From NCBI GenBank assembly GCA_014240275.1, contig JAAZXH010000008.1:54857-118856 (forward strand): DNA of 64,000 nucleotides, given 5' to 3'. Below are positions 18,884 to 29,701 of the stretch, one piece after another. Position numbers and translations under genes: made by a program. Position 1 is the stretch's first letter. Every line of letters begins with the position of its first letter. Below the pieces are notes generated by a model that saw only the letters and a list, made by a program, of their open reading frames with translations, did no database searches and was not told the origin of the DNA. Source of the stretch: Candidatus Peregrinibacteria bacterium. Its GTDB lineage: Bacteria > Patescibacteriota > Gracilibacteria > UBA1369 > GCA-2718715.

Positions 18884-21460
18884 ATGGAAATCGCAAAAAA
18901 CTTTGACTTCGAAAAATACGAAACAGAAATATATGAACGTTGGGAAAAAAACAAATGTTTTGAACCAATCAAAAGCGACAAACAATATTCAATAATTATG
19001 CCACCACCTAATGCTACGGGCATACTACACCTGGGTCATTCAATTGGTCTAACTATACAAGATATATTAGTAAGATTTAAACGTATGCAAGGCTATGAAA
19101 CAATCTACGTTCCAGGAACCGACCACGCTGCAATAGCAACTGAAAGCAAAGTCGCACAAATATTAGGTGAGCAAGGTATAGAAAGAAATAGCCTTGGGCG
19201 TGAAAAATTCTTAGAAGAGGTAGATAAATACGTTAAAAATTCACAATCAAATATTATAGAGCAAACAAAATTGATGGGAGTCTCGGCGGACTGGAGCAAA
19301 CTAAGATACACTATGGAAGAGGATATTAGTGAGCAAGTCCAAGATATATTCATAAAAATGTACAACGATGGACTAATTTACAGAAGTGGAAGAATAGTTA
19401 ACTGGGATCCAAACCTAGAAACCACAGTTTCCGATGATGAACTAGAGTATGAAACTAAAACTGACAATTTCTATTATTTTCAATTTGGACCAGTTGTGAT
19501 TAGTACCGCACGACCAGAAACAAAATTTGCAGATAAAACAATAGTAGTGCATCCAGAAGATGAACGCTACAAAGAAATAATCGGCAAAGAATTTGATGTA
19601 GAATGGATAGAAGGAACTATCAAAGCTAAAGTAATTTCAGACGAATGCATAGATATGGAACTTGGAACTGGAGCAATGACAATCACACCAGCTCACTCAC
19701 TTGTGGACTTCGAATTAGCTCAAAAACACGATCTAGAAATCAAACAAATAATAGATTTAGAAGGAAAAATCATACCTAGCGTCTCTAAGACTTGCGGAGG
19801 TCTATCAGTTAAACAAGCGCGTAAAAAAGTCACGGAAATTTTAGAAGAAAAAGGACTAGTAGTAAAAATAGATAACAAATACAAACATAACGTTGCAGTT
19901 AATTACCGCGGGGGAGGAACAATAGAACCTCAAGTAATGAAACAATGGTGGCTAGATGTAAACAAAAAAACAATTAACTACAAAGGCAAAACACTATCAT
20001 TTAAAGAAATACTACAAAACGTAGTTAGAGAAAATGAAATAAAAATTACACCCAATAGATTTGAAAAAAATTATTTTAATTGGATAGATAACCTTCAAGA
20101 CTGGTGTTTATCAAGACAAATATGGTTTGGACACCGCATACCAGCTTGGTTTAAAGACGGCCAAATCAAAGTACAAATTCAATCACCAGGAAAAGGATGG
20201 CAACAAGACCCAGACACCTTAGACACCTGGTACTCTGCAGGCATGTGGCCATTTACCGCTTTAGGTTATCCTAACACAGACTTAACAGACAAATTCTATC
20301 CAGGCTCATGTCTAGAAACAGGTAATGATATTATATTTTTCTGGGTAGCACGTATGATACTTTTTGGAACATATGTCATGAACGATATACCATTTAAAGA
20401 TGTTTACCTCCATGGAATGGTAGTAGATAAAAACGGTAAAAAAATGAGTAAAACAAAAGGTAACGGCATAGATCCACGCGAAATGATTGCAAAATATGGT
20501 ACAGACCCATTAAGACTTTCTCTAGTTATAGGATCAAGTCCAGGAGAAAAACTCAGACTATATGAAGAAAAAATTGCAACCTACAAAAACTTTGTTACCA
20601 AAGTTTGGAATTCTGTACGGTTCGCATTAATGTATACGAACTCAAACGAAACAACAATCGATAATACAAAACTCAACATTCAAGACAAATGGATCTTAAG
20701 CGAATGCCAAAATCTAATAAACTCAGTAACTGAGAATTTAGAATCATATCGATTTTCAGATGCCGGAAACCAAATTTACAACTTCTTAAGAAACAAACTC
20801 TGCGACTGGTACCTAGAAATGTCAAAAGTAGAAACCAACTCAGCTGTAGTACTACATGTAATCGACGCATGTCTTAAATTACTACATCCGTTTACTCCAA
20901 TGGCAACAACTAAACTATACTCTTATATTAATGAGAACGAACTAATGCTAGAAAGCTGGCCAGAAGTTAAAACAGAGTTAATTTTTGAGGAAGCCAAAGA
21001 AATGGAGAAACTAATTCAAACCGTAACAGCAATTCGTAGAATTAAAAAAGAATTTGACCTACAAACAGACAAACAAGTGCCAATCAAGTTACAGACTCAA
21101 CAAAAATATATTATTGAAAGTCTAGAAGTAATAAAAAAACTCAGTAATAGTGAAAACATAGAATTAAGCAATAATTCAGAAAAACTTAAACTTCCTTCAG
21201 AACACCTCAGCTTTGCTACAGACATTTATTTAAAACTAGAAAATCTAAACAACATACAAGAACAAGTAGAAAAAACTGAAAAACAATTAAATAAAATAGA
21301 AAAACAATTAACAAATTTCACAAACAAACTTTCAAATAAAAAATTCACAGATAATGCGCCAGGTGATATTATAGAAAAGGTAGAAACAGAAAAAGATAAA
21401 GCTCAAGAACTCCTCAACAACCTGATTCACAAACTTAATGTTCTAAAAGAATGCCTATAG
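18884..21460 (+). CDS. valS: Valyl-tRNA synthetase
   Basis: 'PPPNATGILHLGHSIGLTIQDILVRFKRMQGYETIYVPGTDHA', 'KMSKTKGNGIDPREMI', 'DTWYSAGMWPF'. Confidence 0.96.
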   Translation: MEIAKNFDFEKYETEIYERWEKNKCFEPIKSDKQYSIIMPPPNATGILHLGHSIGLTIQDILVRFKRMQGYETIYVPGTDHAAIATESKVAQILGEQGIERNSLGREKFLEEVDKYVKNSQSNIIEQTKLMGVSADWSKLRYTMEEDISEQVQDIFIKMYNDGLIYRSGRIVNWDPNLETTVSDDELEYETKTDNFYYFQFGPVVISTARPETKFADKTIVVHPEDERYKEIIGKEFDVEWIEGTIKAKVISDECIDMELGTGAMTITPAHSLVDFELAQKHDLEIKQIIDLEGKIIPSVSKTCGGLSVKQARKKVTEILEEKGLVVKIDNKYKHNVAVNYRGGGTIEPQVMKQWWLDVNKKTINYKGKTLSFKEILQNVVRENEIKITPNRFEKNYFNWIDNLQDWCLSRQIWFGHRIPAWFKDGQIKVQIQSPGKGWQQDPDTLDTWYSAGMWPFTALGYPNTDLTDKFYPGSCLETGNDIIFFWVARMILFGTYVMNDIPFKDVYLHGMVVDKNGKKMSKTKGNGIDPREMIAKYGTDPLRLSLVIGSSPGEKLRLYEEKIATYKNFVTKVWNSVRFALMYTNSNETTIDNTKLNIQDKWILSECQNLINSVTENLESYRFSDAGNQIYNFLRNKLCDWYLEMSKVETNSAVVLHVIDACLKLLHPFTPMATTKLYSYINENELMLESWPEVKTELIFEEAKEMEKLIQTVTAIRRIKKEFDLQTDKQVPIKLQTQQKYIIESLEVIKKLSNSENIELSNNSEKLKLPSEHLSFATDIYLKLENLNNIQEQVEKTEKQLNKIEKQLTNFTNKLSNKKFTDNAPGDIIEKVETEKDKAQELLNNLIHKLNVLKECL

Positions 21461-22335
21461 TTATATCTGAAATCGAAAGCCTTATCAAACAAAGGCAACT
21501 CAAGAAAGCCAATAAAATGCTTCAAGAATATTTTCGTACCAATGGAATCGATACGAACGGGCAAAAAGTTTACAAAAAACTTCAAAATGCAATCCAAAGA
21601 CACAATGAAGAAATTGGTACCCACTCAATGAACGAAATTCAATCCCTAATCAAACAAACAAACTTTCACAAAGCATTAGAAAAACTAAATCTAGCAAAAA
21701 AACATCTAGAACACGACCCAAGATTCCAAAAATTCTACATAAAAACCATTAAAGCAATCAATTCACAAAACTCAAATCAATACAAACAATTCTTAAAACT
21801 GCAAAGGAGCAAAATCAAAAAACTAATCAAAAAAAACAAAGAAAACCAAGCTCTAAAAGAAGTACAAGAGCTATGTATGAAGCACCCAAACAATCCAAAT
21901 ATAAAAATTTTACTCCAAGAAACAAAACAGTTAGTAGTTATACACAAATACAAAAAAAACAAGGTTAAACTCAAAAAAATTGACACTAAAACAAGGCTAG
22001 AATTCTATCTTAAACTATACGAAATAGATAAAACCAACCAAGACATAAAAAGAGAACTTGCGAAAGCAAAAAAAGAAATCGATCAACAAAATTATTTTCA
22101 AAAAGACCAATATCTGATAGAATCAGAAATGCAAATAAAGGTTCTATATAACACAGGCAAACACGAAAAATGCCACATGGCTTGTGTGGAACTTCTAAGA
22201 TTTGATCCAAACAACAAACAAGCTCAAAAATATTTTTCAAAATCACAAAATGGGCTACAAAAACAAAACCTTAAAATAGCATACGAAAAACTCAAACAAC
22301 ATCTAACCAAATCAAATGATACTATCAGACGGTGA
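21451..22335 (+). CDS. TPR-like helical repeat protein, Lys/Gln-rich
   Basis: Repeated 'LIKQRQLKKANKMLQEY', 'LIKQTNFHKALEKLNLAKKHLEHDP', 'KKNKENQALKEVQELCMKHPNNPN'. Confidence 0.6.
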   Translation: MPIVISEIESLIKQRQLKKANKMLQEYFRTNGIDTNGQKVYKKLQNAIQRHNEEIGTHSMNEIQSLIKQTNFHKALEKLNLAKKHLEHDPRFQKFYIKTIKAINSQNSNQYKQFLKLQRSKIKKLIKKNKENQALKEVQELCMKHPNNPNIKILLQETKQLVVIHKYKKNKVKLKKIDTKTRLEFYLKLYEIDKTNQDIKRELAKAKKEIDQQNYFQKDQYLIESEMQIKVLYNTGKHEKCHMACVELLRFDPNNKQAQKYFSKSQNGLQKQNLKIAYEKLKQHLTKSNDTIRR

Positions 22336-22909
22336 TATAAAAAAACATATCCAAGAAGGTAAAATTATTGTAAATTCCGTTGACAAGAAACATTTAGAAC
22401 ATATTCATTGTTCATCTATGGACCTTAGATTAGGCAAATATTTTAAAGTTTACAAACATTCACAAATTGCAGTTTTAGACCCTAAAAATCCAAGCGGAAT
22501 CTCAGACATGACAGAACTTATCGAAATCGAAGAAGGTAAACCGTTTATAGTCCAACCAGGTGAATTTGTTTTAGGAGTAACCGAAGAAGAAATTGGACTT
22601 CCAGATAATTTAGTTGCAAGGGTAGAGGGCCGCAGCTCAATAGGGAGACTAGGAATAATAGTACACTCTACAGCCGGGTTTATAGATGCAGGATTCAAAG
22701 GAACAATAACCCTAGAAATAACCAACATCAACAGGTTGCCTGTAGCCCTTTACCCAGGAATGAGAGTTTGTCAACTAGCTTTTGAACTCATGACAAATAC
22801 AGCCGAAGTTCCATACCATAGAAAGGCCAGCTCCAAATACCAAAACCAAAAACTTCCAGAAGAAAGCCGAATTTTAATTGATCCAGAATTCAAAAAATCA
22901 GTAGCATAA
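22316..22909 (+). CDS. dcd: dCTP deaminase
   Basis: 'MILSDGDIKKHI', 'SSMDLRLG', 'VARVEGRSSIGRLGIIVHSTAGFIDAGFKGTITLEI'. Confidence 0.95.
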   Translation: MILSDGDIKKHIQEGKIIVNSVDKKHLEHIHCSSMDLRLGKYFKVYKHSQIAVLDPKNPSGISDMTELIEIEEGKPFIVQPGEFVLGVTEEEIGLPDNLVARVEGRSSIGRLGIIVHSTAGFIDAGFKGTITLEITNINRLPVALYPGMRVCQLAFELMTNTAEVPYHRKASSKYQNQKLPEESRILIDPEFKKSVA

Positions 22910-22932
22910 AAAAACCTTAAATTTTGTAAAGG

Positions 22933-22962
22933 CGAAGAGTTTGAAACTGTTCGTTTTTTTTT
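22933..22962 (+). terminator. Intrinsic terminator downstream of dcd
   Basis: CGAAgAGTTT-g-AAACTgTTCG followed by T9. Confidence 0.75.
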
Positions 22963-23018
22963 ATATATTGTATGTATCGCTTAAAAACAATACAAAATAT
23001 AGTACTTAACCCTTATAT

Positions 23019-26000
23019 ATGGACACCCTCAAACAAGAACAAAAAGTTCAAATAAAAGACAGCGAACAAAGTGGTCTAGAAATTCCAAGACTACTCACCA
23101 AAAACATTGAGAACCCACTCGAAGCAGTCGAATACGAAAACCGAAACTGCTCAATATATGGTTCAGACGGTAAATTAGTTTTTGAAATGAAAAACTGCAA
23201 AATACCAAAAAGATGGTCACAAGTTGCAGCCGACATTATGATATCTAAATATTTTAGAAAAGCTGGAGTACCACAATATGACGATAACGGAAACATCAAA
23301 ATGGACTCCAACGGAAAAATCGAACTAGGTCCAGAAAAAACAGCAAAACAAGTGGTAAAAAGACTGGCTGGATGCTGGAGATACTGGGGTCAAAAATATA
23401 GTTACTTCAAAAGCAACCAAGATGCTGAAAATTTTGAAGCAGAACTTCAACACATGCTAATAAATCAAATGGCTGCCCCAAATTCACCACAGTGGTTTAA
23501 TACGGGACTTAATACTGCCTACGGAATTACAGGCCCAGCTCAAGGACACTTCTATTGCGAACCAGAAACAGGAGAACTCAAAAAATCAACAGATGCATAT
23601 AGCCACCCTCAACCACACGCATGTTTCATTCAATCCATTGGAGATAATCTAGTAAACGAAGGTGGAATCATGGACCTCTGGGTCAGAGAAGCAAGATTAT
23701 TTAAATACGGATCAGGAACTGGAACTAATTTTTCAAACATCAGAGGTGCCAACGAACCCCTAAGTGGAGGAGGATACTCCAGTGGACTAATGTCATTCCT
23801 AAGAATTGGAGACCGAGCAGCAGGAGCAATAAAATCTGGCGGGACAACCAGAAGAGCAGCAAAAATGGTTTGTTTAGACCTAGATCACCCAGATATTCAA
23901 ACATTTATCAATTGGAAAGTAGAAGAAGAAAAGAAAGTTGCTGCACTTATCGCAGCAGGTTACGACAGTAGCTACGACGGGGAAGCCTACGCAACAGTTG
24001 CAGGACAAAACTCAAACAACTCAGTACGTATTCCACATAAATTCATGGATAGCCTTAAAACAAATGGAACCTGGGATTTAACCTGGAGAACAAATGGCCA
24101 AACCTGCAAAACTCTAGAAAGTAAACAGTTGTGGAAAGATATTGCCAATGCAGCCTGGAAGTGCGCGGACCCAGGAGTACAATACGACGGAACAATCAAC
24201 GATTGGCATACTTGCCCAAAAGATGGTCGAATCAATGCATCAAACCCATGTAGTGAATATATGTTCTTAGACAACACAGCTTGTAACCTAGCTTCGATCA
24301 ATCTTGTACATTTTTACAATTACGAAACCAAACAATTCAAAATTCAAGAATACCTACATGCAATTAGAATCTGGACTATCGTACTAGAAATCAGTGTCCT
24401 AATGGCACAATTCCCGTCTAAAGAAATTGCTGAATTATCATATAAATACCGAACACTCGGCCTAGGGTATGCAAATCTAGGATCTATACTAATGCGTATG
24501 GGTATCGAATATAACTCCGACGAAGCAAGAAGCATCTGCGGATCCATGACAGCAATCTTAACAGGTGAAAGCTACAGAACCAGCGCAGAAATCGCAAAAG
24601 TTAAGGGTACCTTCCTAGGCTATGCAAACAATAAAGAAGATATGCTAAGAGTAATCCGTAATCACCGCAGAGCAGCTTATGACAGCCCTGCAGCAGAATA
24701 TGAAAACATACACATCAAACCACAAGGAATCAAAGTACAACACACTCCAGAATACCTCCTAAAAACAGCACAAGACGTATGGGACAAAGCATTATCTCTT
24801 GGTGAAATATACGGATACCGCAACGCGCAAACAACCGTAATTGCTCCAACTGGTACAATTGGCCTATTAATGGACTGTGATACAACCGGAATTGAGCCAG
24901 ATTTCAGCCTAGTTAAATTCAAAAAATTAGCAGGTGGCGGCTACTTCAAAATAGTCAATCAATCCGTAGCCCCAGCCCTAGAACAATTAGGTTATAACGA
25001 AACTCAAAAACAAAAAATCGTAGAATACATTGTTGGTAGCCAAGACCTCAGAACACTCAAAAACATTACAATAGATTCCTTACAATCTAAAGGACTAAGC
25101 CTAGAGCACATTCAACACTTCCAAGAAAAAACAGCCGCAGCATTTAGTGTAAACGACGTATTTGCCAACTATAACATTCCAGGAGACTTACTCAACAAAC
25201 TAAACCTTGGAGAAAAAGAAATTAACGATCCAAATTTTAACTTCCTAAAACACTTAGGCTATAGTGATGAAGAGATTAATCAAGACACAGAAATATTATG
25301 TGGACAAATGAAAATCGAAGGCGCTCCACACATTAAAGATGAACATCTACCGATCTTTGACTGTGCTAATAAAAATGCAGATGGCAAACGTTACATTCAC
25401 CACAACGGACACATCCGAATGATGGCGGCAGCTCAAAGCTTTATCTCTGGTGCAATTTCTAAGACAATCAACATGCCACACGAAGCAACCGTTGAAGAAA
25501 TTGAAAACGCATACCTGCTAAGTTACGAACTAGGTGTTAAAGCAAATGCAATTTATAGGGATGGGTCCAAACTCTCACAAGCCCTATATAGCGGAAAAGA
25601 AAGCTCGGAGGACACAAAAGAAGGAACAGCTACAAAAAAAGAAACTATCACAATTTCTGACAGAGGGACTAAAAGAGATCTACCAATTCGAAGACACGGT
25701 ATCACAATCGAATCAAGCATCGCAGGAAACAAAATCCATTTACGAACTGGCGAATACAAAGACGGAGAACTGGGAGAAATCTTTATCGACATGTTTAAAG
25801 AAGGTGCAGCCTTTAGAAGCTTACTGAACGCCCTAGCCGTATCAGTATCTATCGGGTTGCAGTATGGAGTACCACTCAACAAATTTGTAGACAAATTTAC
25901 CTTCACCAGATTCGAACCAAGCGGAATGACAAACCACCCAAATATAAAAACATGTACCTCGATTATCGACTTTATATTTAGAGCATTAGGGTTTGAATAC

Positions 26001-26231
26001 CTCAACCGTACTGACTTCTTACACGTCAAACCAAAACCAGAAACGAAAGTACAAGAAAGCAATAAAAAAAACACACAAACTGAAACCAAACTAAAAAGCA
26101 CTAGTGTAGACGAACACCTTAGCAACATGATGGGGGATGCACCAGCCTGTGGAACCTGCGGACACATAACCGTCCGAAATGGTGCGTGCTACAAATGCTT
26201 AAACTGCGGAAATTCACTCGGATGTAGTTAA
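23019..26231 (+). CDS. nrdJ: Adenosylcobalamin-dependent (class II) ribonucleotide reductase
   Basis: 1070 aa; 'AAPNSPQWFNTGLN', 'NPCSEYMFLDNTACNLASINL', 'APTGTIGLLMDCDTTGIEPDF', C-term 'CGTCGHITVRNGACYKCLNCGNSLGCS'. Confidence 0.93.
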   Translation: MDTLKQEQKVQIKDSEQSGLEIPRLLTKNIENPLEAVEYENRNCSIYGSDGKLVFEMKNCKIPKRWSQVAADIMISKYFRKAGVPQYDDNGNIKMDSNGKIELGPEKTAKQVVKRLAGCWRYWGQKYSYFKSNQDAENFEAELQHMLINQMAAPNSPQWFNTGLNTAYGITGPAQGHFYCEPETGELKKSTDAYSHPQPHACFIQSIGDNLVNEGGIMDLWVREARLFKYGSGTGTNFSNIRGANEPLSGGGYSSGLMSFLRIGDRAAGAIKSGGTTRRAAKMVCLDLDHPDIQTFINWKVEEEKKVAALIAAGYDSSYDGEAYATVAGQNSNNSVRIPHKFMDSLKTNGTWDLTWRTNGQTCKTLESKQLWKDIANAAWKCADPGVQYDGTINDWHTCPKDGRINASNPCSEYMFLDNTACNLASINLVHFYNYETKQFKIQEYLHAIRIWTIVLEISVLMAQFPSKEIAELSYKYRTLGLGYANLGSILMRMGIEYNSDEARSICGSMTAILTGESYRTSAEIAKVKGTFLGYANNKEDMLRVIRNHRRAAYDSPAAEYENIHIKPQGIKVQHTPEYLLKTAQDVWDKALSLGEIYGYRNAQTTVIAPTGTIGLLMDCDTTGIEPDFSLVKFKKLAGGGYFKIVNQSVAPALEQLGYNETQKQKIVEYIVGSQDLRTLKNITIDSLQSKGLSLEHIQHFQEKTAAAFSVNDVFANYNIPGDLLNKLNLGEKEINDPNFNFLKHLGYSDEEINQDTEILCGQMKIEGAPHIKDEHLPIFDCANKNADGKRYIHHNGHIRMMAAAQSFISGAISKTINMPHEATVEEIENAYLLSYELGVKANAIYRDGSKLSQALYSGKESSEDTKEGTATKKETITISDRGTKRDLPIRRHGITIESSIAGNKIHLRTGEYKDGELGEIFIDMFKEGAAFRSLLNALAVSVSIGLQYGVPLNKFVDKFTFTRFEPSGMTNHPNIKTCTSIIDFIFRALGFEYLNRTDFLHVKPKPETKVQESNKKNTQTETKLKSTSVDEHLSNMMGDAPACGTCGHITVRNGACYKCLNCGNSLGCS

Positions 26232-26234
26232 AGT

Positions 26235-26260
26235 AAAAGGCCTCAATTGAGGCCTTTTTT
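26235..26260. terminator. Bidirectional intrinsic terminator between convergent nrdJ and guaA
   Basis: AAAAGGCCTCAATTGAGGCCTTTTTT perfect inverted repeat. Confidence 0.9.
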
Positions 26261-27815
26261 ATTCCCATTCAATAGTAGCAGGGGGTTTTGAAGTTATGTC
26301 ATAAACAACCCTATTTATCCCTTTAACTTCATTGACAATTCGATTAGAAACTCGTGCCAAAAAGTCATAAGGCAAACGCGACCAATCAGCGGTCATTCCG
26401 TCTTCAGATGAAACCAAACGTAACACCAAAGGGGACTCATACGTTCGCATGTCTCCCATCACACCGACACTTTTAACATCAGCAAGTAATACACACAAAG
26501 CTTGCCAAGTATTATCATAGTGGCCAGAAGTTTTTAACTCTTGTAATAAAATATCATCAGCTTCAGACAAAGTAGCAACACGATCAGAATCTAAAGCACC
26601 TATCACACGAATTGCAAGACCTGGACCAGGGAAAGGGTGACGAGTTACAATTTCTTCAGGAACTTCCAAATAACGTCCAACAGCACGCACCTCATCTTTA
26701 AACAACTTTCTAAAAGGTTCAATTAATTTAAACTTAAGATCTTTTGGTAAACCACCTACGTTATGATGACTTTTGATCTTGTGCGCAACCTCAGAAGCAT
26801 TAGCAGAATCTATATTAGGATCACATGACTCAATAACATCTGGATACAAGGTACCTTGAGCTAAAAAATCAAACTCACCAAGTTTAGCTGATTCTTTTTC
26901 AAAAGTTCGAATAAACAATTCACCAATTGTCTTACGCTTAGTTTCGGGATCAGAAACACCCTTTAATTTAGTTATAAATTTTTCTTTAGCATCAACCGCA
27001 ACAACCTTAATAGCAAATTTTTCTACAAATATTTTCATTAATTTACTCACCTCATCTTTACGCATAAAACCATGATCAACTATCATACAAGTTAGCTGGT
27101 CACCAATTGCCTTATGTAAAAGAAAAGCTAAAACCGAACTATCTACACCTCCCGATAAGCCAAGTAACACATTTTTATCTCCAACGGTTTCACGAATTTT
27201 TACAACTTGCTCATCAATAAAATTAGAAACTGTAAAAGAGCAATCAGCCTTACATATATTCACTATAAAATTTTCTAACATCTGATTACCATATTGTGAA
27301 TGAACAACCTCCGGATGAAATTGCACACCATAAATTTGCTTTGATTCATTTGCAATAGCTGCATTTTTAGTGATTTCAGTTTCAACAATAGATTTAAATC
27401 CATCAGGTAAGCGCGTTACAGAATCACCATGAGACATCCACATAACAGAATCATCTGGAACACCATCTAAAATAGGACAAGATTCTAATAGTTTAATATG
27501 TGCCTTACCGTACTCACCCTTGCCAGTGTCAGCGACTGTTCCACCTAAAGTATGGACAAGTAACTGCATACCATAACAAACACCTAAAATAGGTATATTT
27601 AAATCTAAAATACACTCTGGAAGTCGAGGAGCATCAACACCATAAACAGAATTTGGGCCACCAGATAAAATTATCCCTATTGGATCATGTAACTTTATCT
27701 CATCTAAAGTAATTTGGTGAGATACAACCTCCGAAAAAACATGAAACTCACGAACTCTTCGAGCAATTAACTCACTATATTGAGAACCATAATCAAGAAT
27801 CAGTATTTTTTGCAT
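26259..27815 (-). CDS. guaA: GMP synthase (glutamine-hydrolysing)
   Basis: '[18 protein letters not shown]', 'GVCYGMQLL', '[20 protein letters not shown]', '[15 protein letters not shown]', C-term '[12 protein letters not shown]'. Confidence 0.97.
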   Translation of the reverse strand: MQKILILDYGSQYSELIARRVREFHVFSEVVSHQITLDEIKLHDPIGIILSGGPNSVYGVDAPRLPECILDLNIPILGVCYGMQLLVHTLGGTVADTGKGEYGKAHIKLLESCPILDGVPDDSVMWMSHGDSVTRLPDGFKSIVETEITKNAAIANESKQIYGVQFHPEVVHSQYGNQMLENFIVNICKADCSFTVSNFIDEQVVKIRETVGDKNVLLGLSGGVDSSVLAFLLHKAIGDQLTCMIVDHGFMRKDEVSKLMKIFVEKFAIKVVAVDAKEKFITKLKGVSDPETKRKTIGELFIRTFEKESAKLGEFDFLAQGTLYPDVIESCDPNIDSANASEVAHKIKSHHNVGGLPKDLKFKLIEPFRKLFKDEVRAVGRYLEVPEEIVTRHPFPGPGLAIRVIGALDSDRVATLSEADDILLQELKTSGHYDNTWQALCVLLADVKSVGVMGDMRTYESPLVLRLVSSEDGMTADWSRLPYDFLARVSNRIVNEVKGINRVVYDITSKPPATIEWE

Positions 27816-27868
27816 GATAGAAATTAAAAGTTTAAATTACACAACTTAACGAGCAAAGTCAAATCAAG

Positions 27869-28810
27869 CTATTTCGTTTTTTTAAAACACTGAATAAATG
27901 TAGTTAAAGGTACAGCTAAAATCAATGCCGTGGAACCTAAAATAATTCTAATGAATTCTTCAATAAACATTTCAGTATTCAAACGAAACCATACCGGCAT
28001 AGAAACATCAACATGCAAAACCAAAAGCCAAGGCAAAAATGCAGCCATATAAGCAAAGAACAGAGTATTAATCAAAGAAGCAATATGATGCCTACCAACC
28101 ACCATAGCCTGATTATAAAGTTTAGCAAAAGTATATTTTGGATTAGCCTCATACAAACGATTCACAATCGACATCTGAGAAATCACAACATCATCCAACA
28201 CTCCAAAAGTACCAAGTATTACACCAATGTTAAACAATATACGCATATCAAACTGAACATTTTCAGACATTGCTAAGAAAAAAGACTCATCATTTCCAAC
28301 CCCAGTCAAAAATAAAAAGTCCGTAAAAAAAGTAGAAATCAACAAAAAGACCACAGATAACACAAACATGATTATAAAAGCCCGAAAAGTAGAAGATTTA
28401 ACTCCATGTGTAATTAATAAATTAATAAGCATCAACAAAAACACTAACAAGGATATAAAAAACAAATTACCAGAAGAAGCTAAAGCAGGAATCAGAACAA
28501 AAAAACCATATATCAGAGAAAAAACCAAAGCAAGCAGTGAACGCAACCCTTCTTTACCGGCTACATAAATCGAAGATATCACAAAAATTAAAACCAAAGG
28601 TATCAGTCGATACAAACGCAAACTATCAACAAAGTTAGAATTTTCATCCACAATCACAGAAGAAGCCTTAGTTTTAGATAAAAAATCAAGATTATTAATA
28701 ATAGTAAAATCAGCAATTGCAAGACCAAAACAAGTAATAATCAAAAAAAATAGAAGTATCTTGAACATAAATAAAATTAAAAGCATTTTAAGTATATAAC
28801 AAAAAAACAA
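27869..28810 (-). CDS. YibE/F-like multi-TM protein
   Basis: 'GVGNDESFFLAMSENVQFDMRILFNIGVILGTFGVLDDVVISQMSIVNRLYEANPKYTFAKLYNQAMVVGRHHIASLINTLFFAY' is the typical YibE/F signature region. Confidence 0.8.
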   Translation of the reverse strand: MFFCYILKMLLILFMFKILLFFLIITCFGLAIADFTIINNLDFLSKTKASSVIVDENSNFVDSLRLYRLIPLVLIFVISSIYVAGKEGLRSLLALVFSLIYGFFVLIPALASSGNLFFISLLVFLLMLINLLITHGVKSSTFRAFIIMFVLSVVFLLISTFFTDFLFLTGVGNDESFFLAMSENVQFDMRILFNIGVILGTFGVLDDVVISQMSIVNRLYEANPKYTFAKLYNQAMVVGRHHIASLINTLFFAYMAAFLPWLLVLHVDVSMPVWFRLNTEMFIEEFIRIILGSTALILAVPLTTFIQCFKKTK

Positions 28811-28826
28811 CGACTCAAAACTAAAA

Positions 28827-29633
28827 CTATTTAGTTAAAATATATACAGCAAAATTTTTCTCATATTTTAAATCAATCTTTTCAATAGTAAAACCTACCA
28901 TCGTAGCAAGTTCAAATAAAAGCTCATCATACAAATCATCACAATAATGCATATAAACATTGGGATCATCTTGCAATCCAATAGAAGCCTCTCTAAAATG
29001 TTGCGCAGGTTTTCGATTACAATACCAAATAATATCTTTTTTAGTATTTGTATCAAACCCAACATGACATTTAAAAGGCACCTCATCATCTTTATACTTA
29101 TCAAGTAAAAGCACACCCCCTGGTTTTAAAACATAATACAAGCCCTCTAATGCAGCCTTAAAACGCATACGCGCTGCAACCGAGTCAGCTTTAAAGGCTT
29201 TATTAATGTCACCAGAGGCATAAATAAAGGAATTCCCTCTATTAAAAATAAAATCATAAGTATTTTCAGCTAACATTTGGTTCTCAGGATATTCAGACCA
29301 CACAGATTCAATAACTCGAACATCAGTATTGAGCTTTTGGTTAATTTCAGATAAAAAGCCTTGTGCAAACTCAGGGTGTTTATCGGCAAAATCAATATTA
29401 AAACCATCTAAATATAAATCCTTTGTTAAAAAGCCTGAACCACAACAAGAGTCAAGTATACGAGATGTTCGATCTATGTTTTTAGAACGCAAGAAATTTA
29501 AAATCTCAGCATAAAAAGAATCATAATCTGGATATAACTCATTATATAACGCTGCATTCCAAACCTTATCAAAACCGGTACCACCTAAATCAAAATTTTG
29601 ATAACCAGGGGAGCGATATTCACGAATTTTCAT
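28827..29633 (-). CDS. Class I SAM-dependent methyltransferase
   Basis: 'RILDSCCGSGFLTKDLYLDGFNIDFADKHPEF', 'YYVLKPGGVLLLDKYKDDE'. Confidence 0.8.
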   Translation of the reverse strand: MKIREYRSPGYQNFDLGGTGFDKVWNAALYNELYPDYDSFYAEILNFLRSKNIDRTSRILDSCCGSGFLTKDLYLDGFNIDFADKHPEFAQGFLSEINQKLNTDVRVIESVWSEYPENQMLAENTYDFIFNRGNSFIYASGDINKAFKADSVAARMRFKAALEGLYYVLKPGGVLLLDKYKDDEVPFKCHVGFDTNTKKDIIWYCNRKPAQHFREASIGLQDDPNVYMHYCDDLYDELLFELATMVGFTIEKIDLKYEKNFAVYILTK

Positions 29634-29701
29634 AAAAAAATTAAAATTAAATTGATATATATATATATAACATAATACAATATAAATAGATAATACTATA
29701 A

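Noticed and set aside
22963-23004. Possible NrdR boxes upstream of nrdJ
   Set aside because: Only half-site resemblance and the two candidates are spaced about 34 bp apart; too weak to call.
25553-26167. 204-aa minus ORF opposite nrdJ
   Set aside because: Shadow ORF antisense to strongly recognised NrdJ; no family features.
29655-29669. TA dinucleotide run upstream of lipA
   Set aside because: Short and expected in an AT-rich divergent promoter region.
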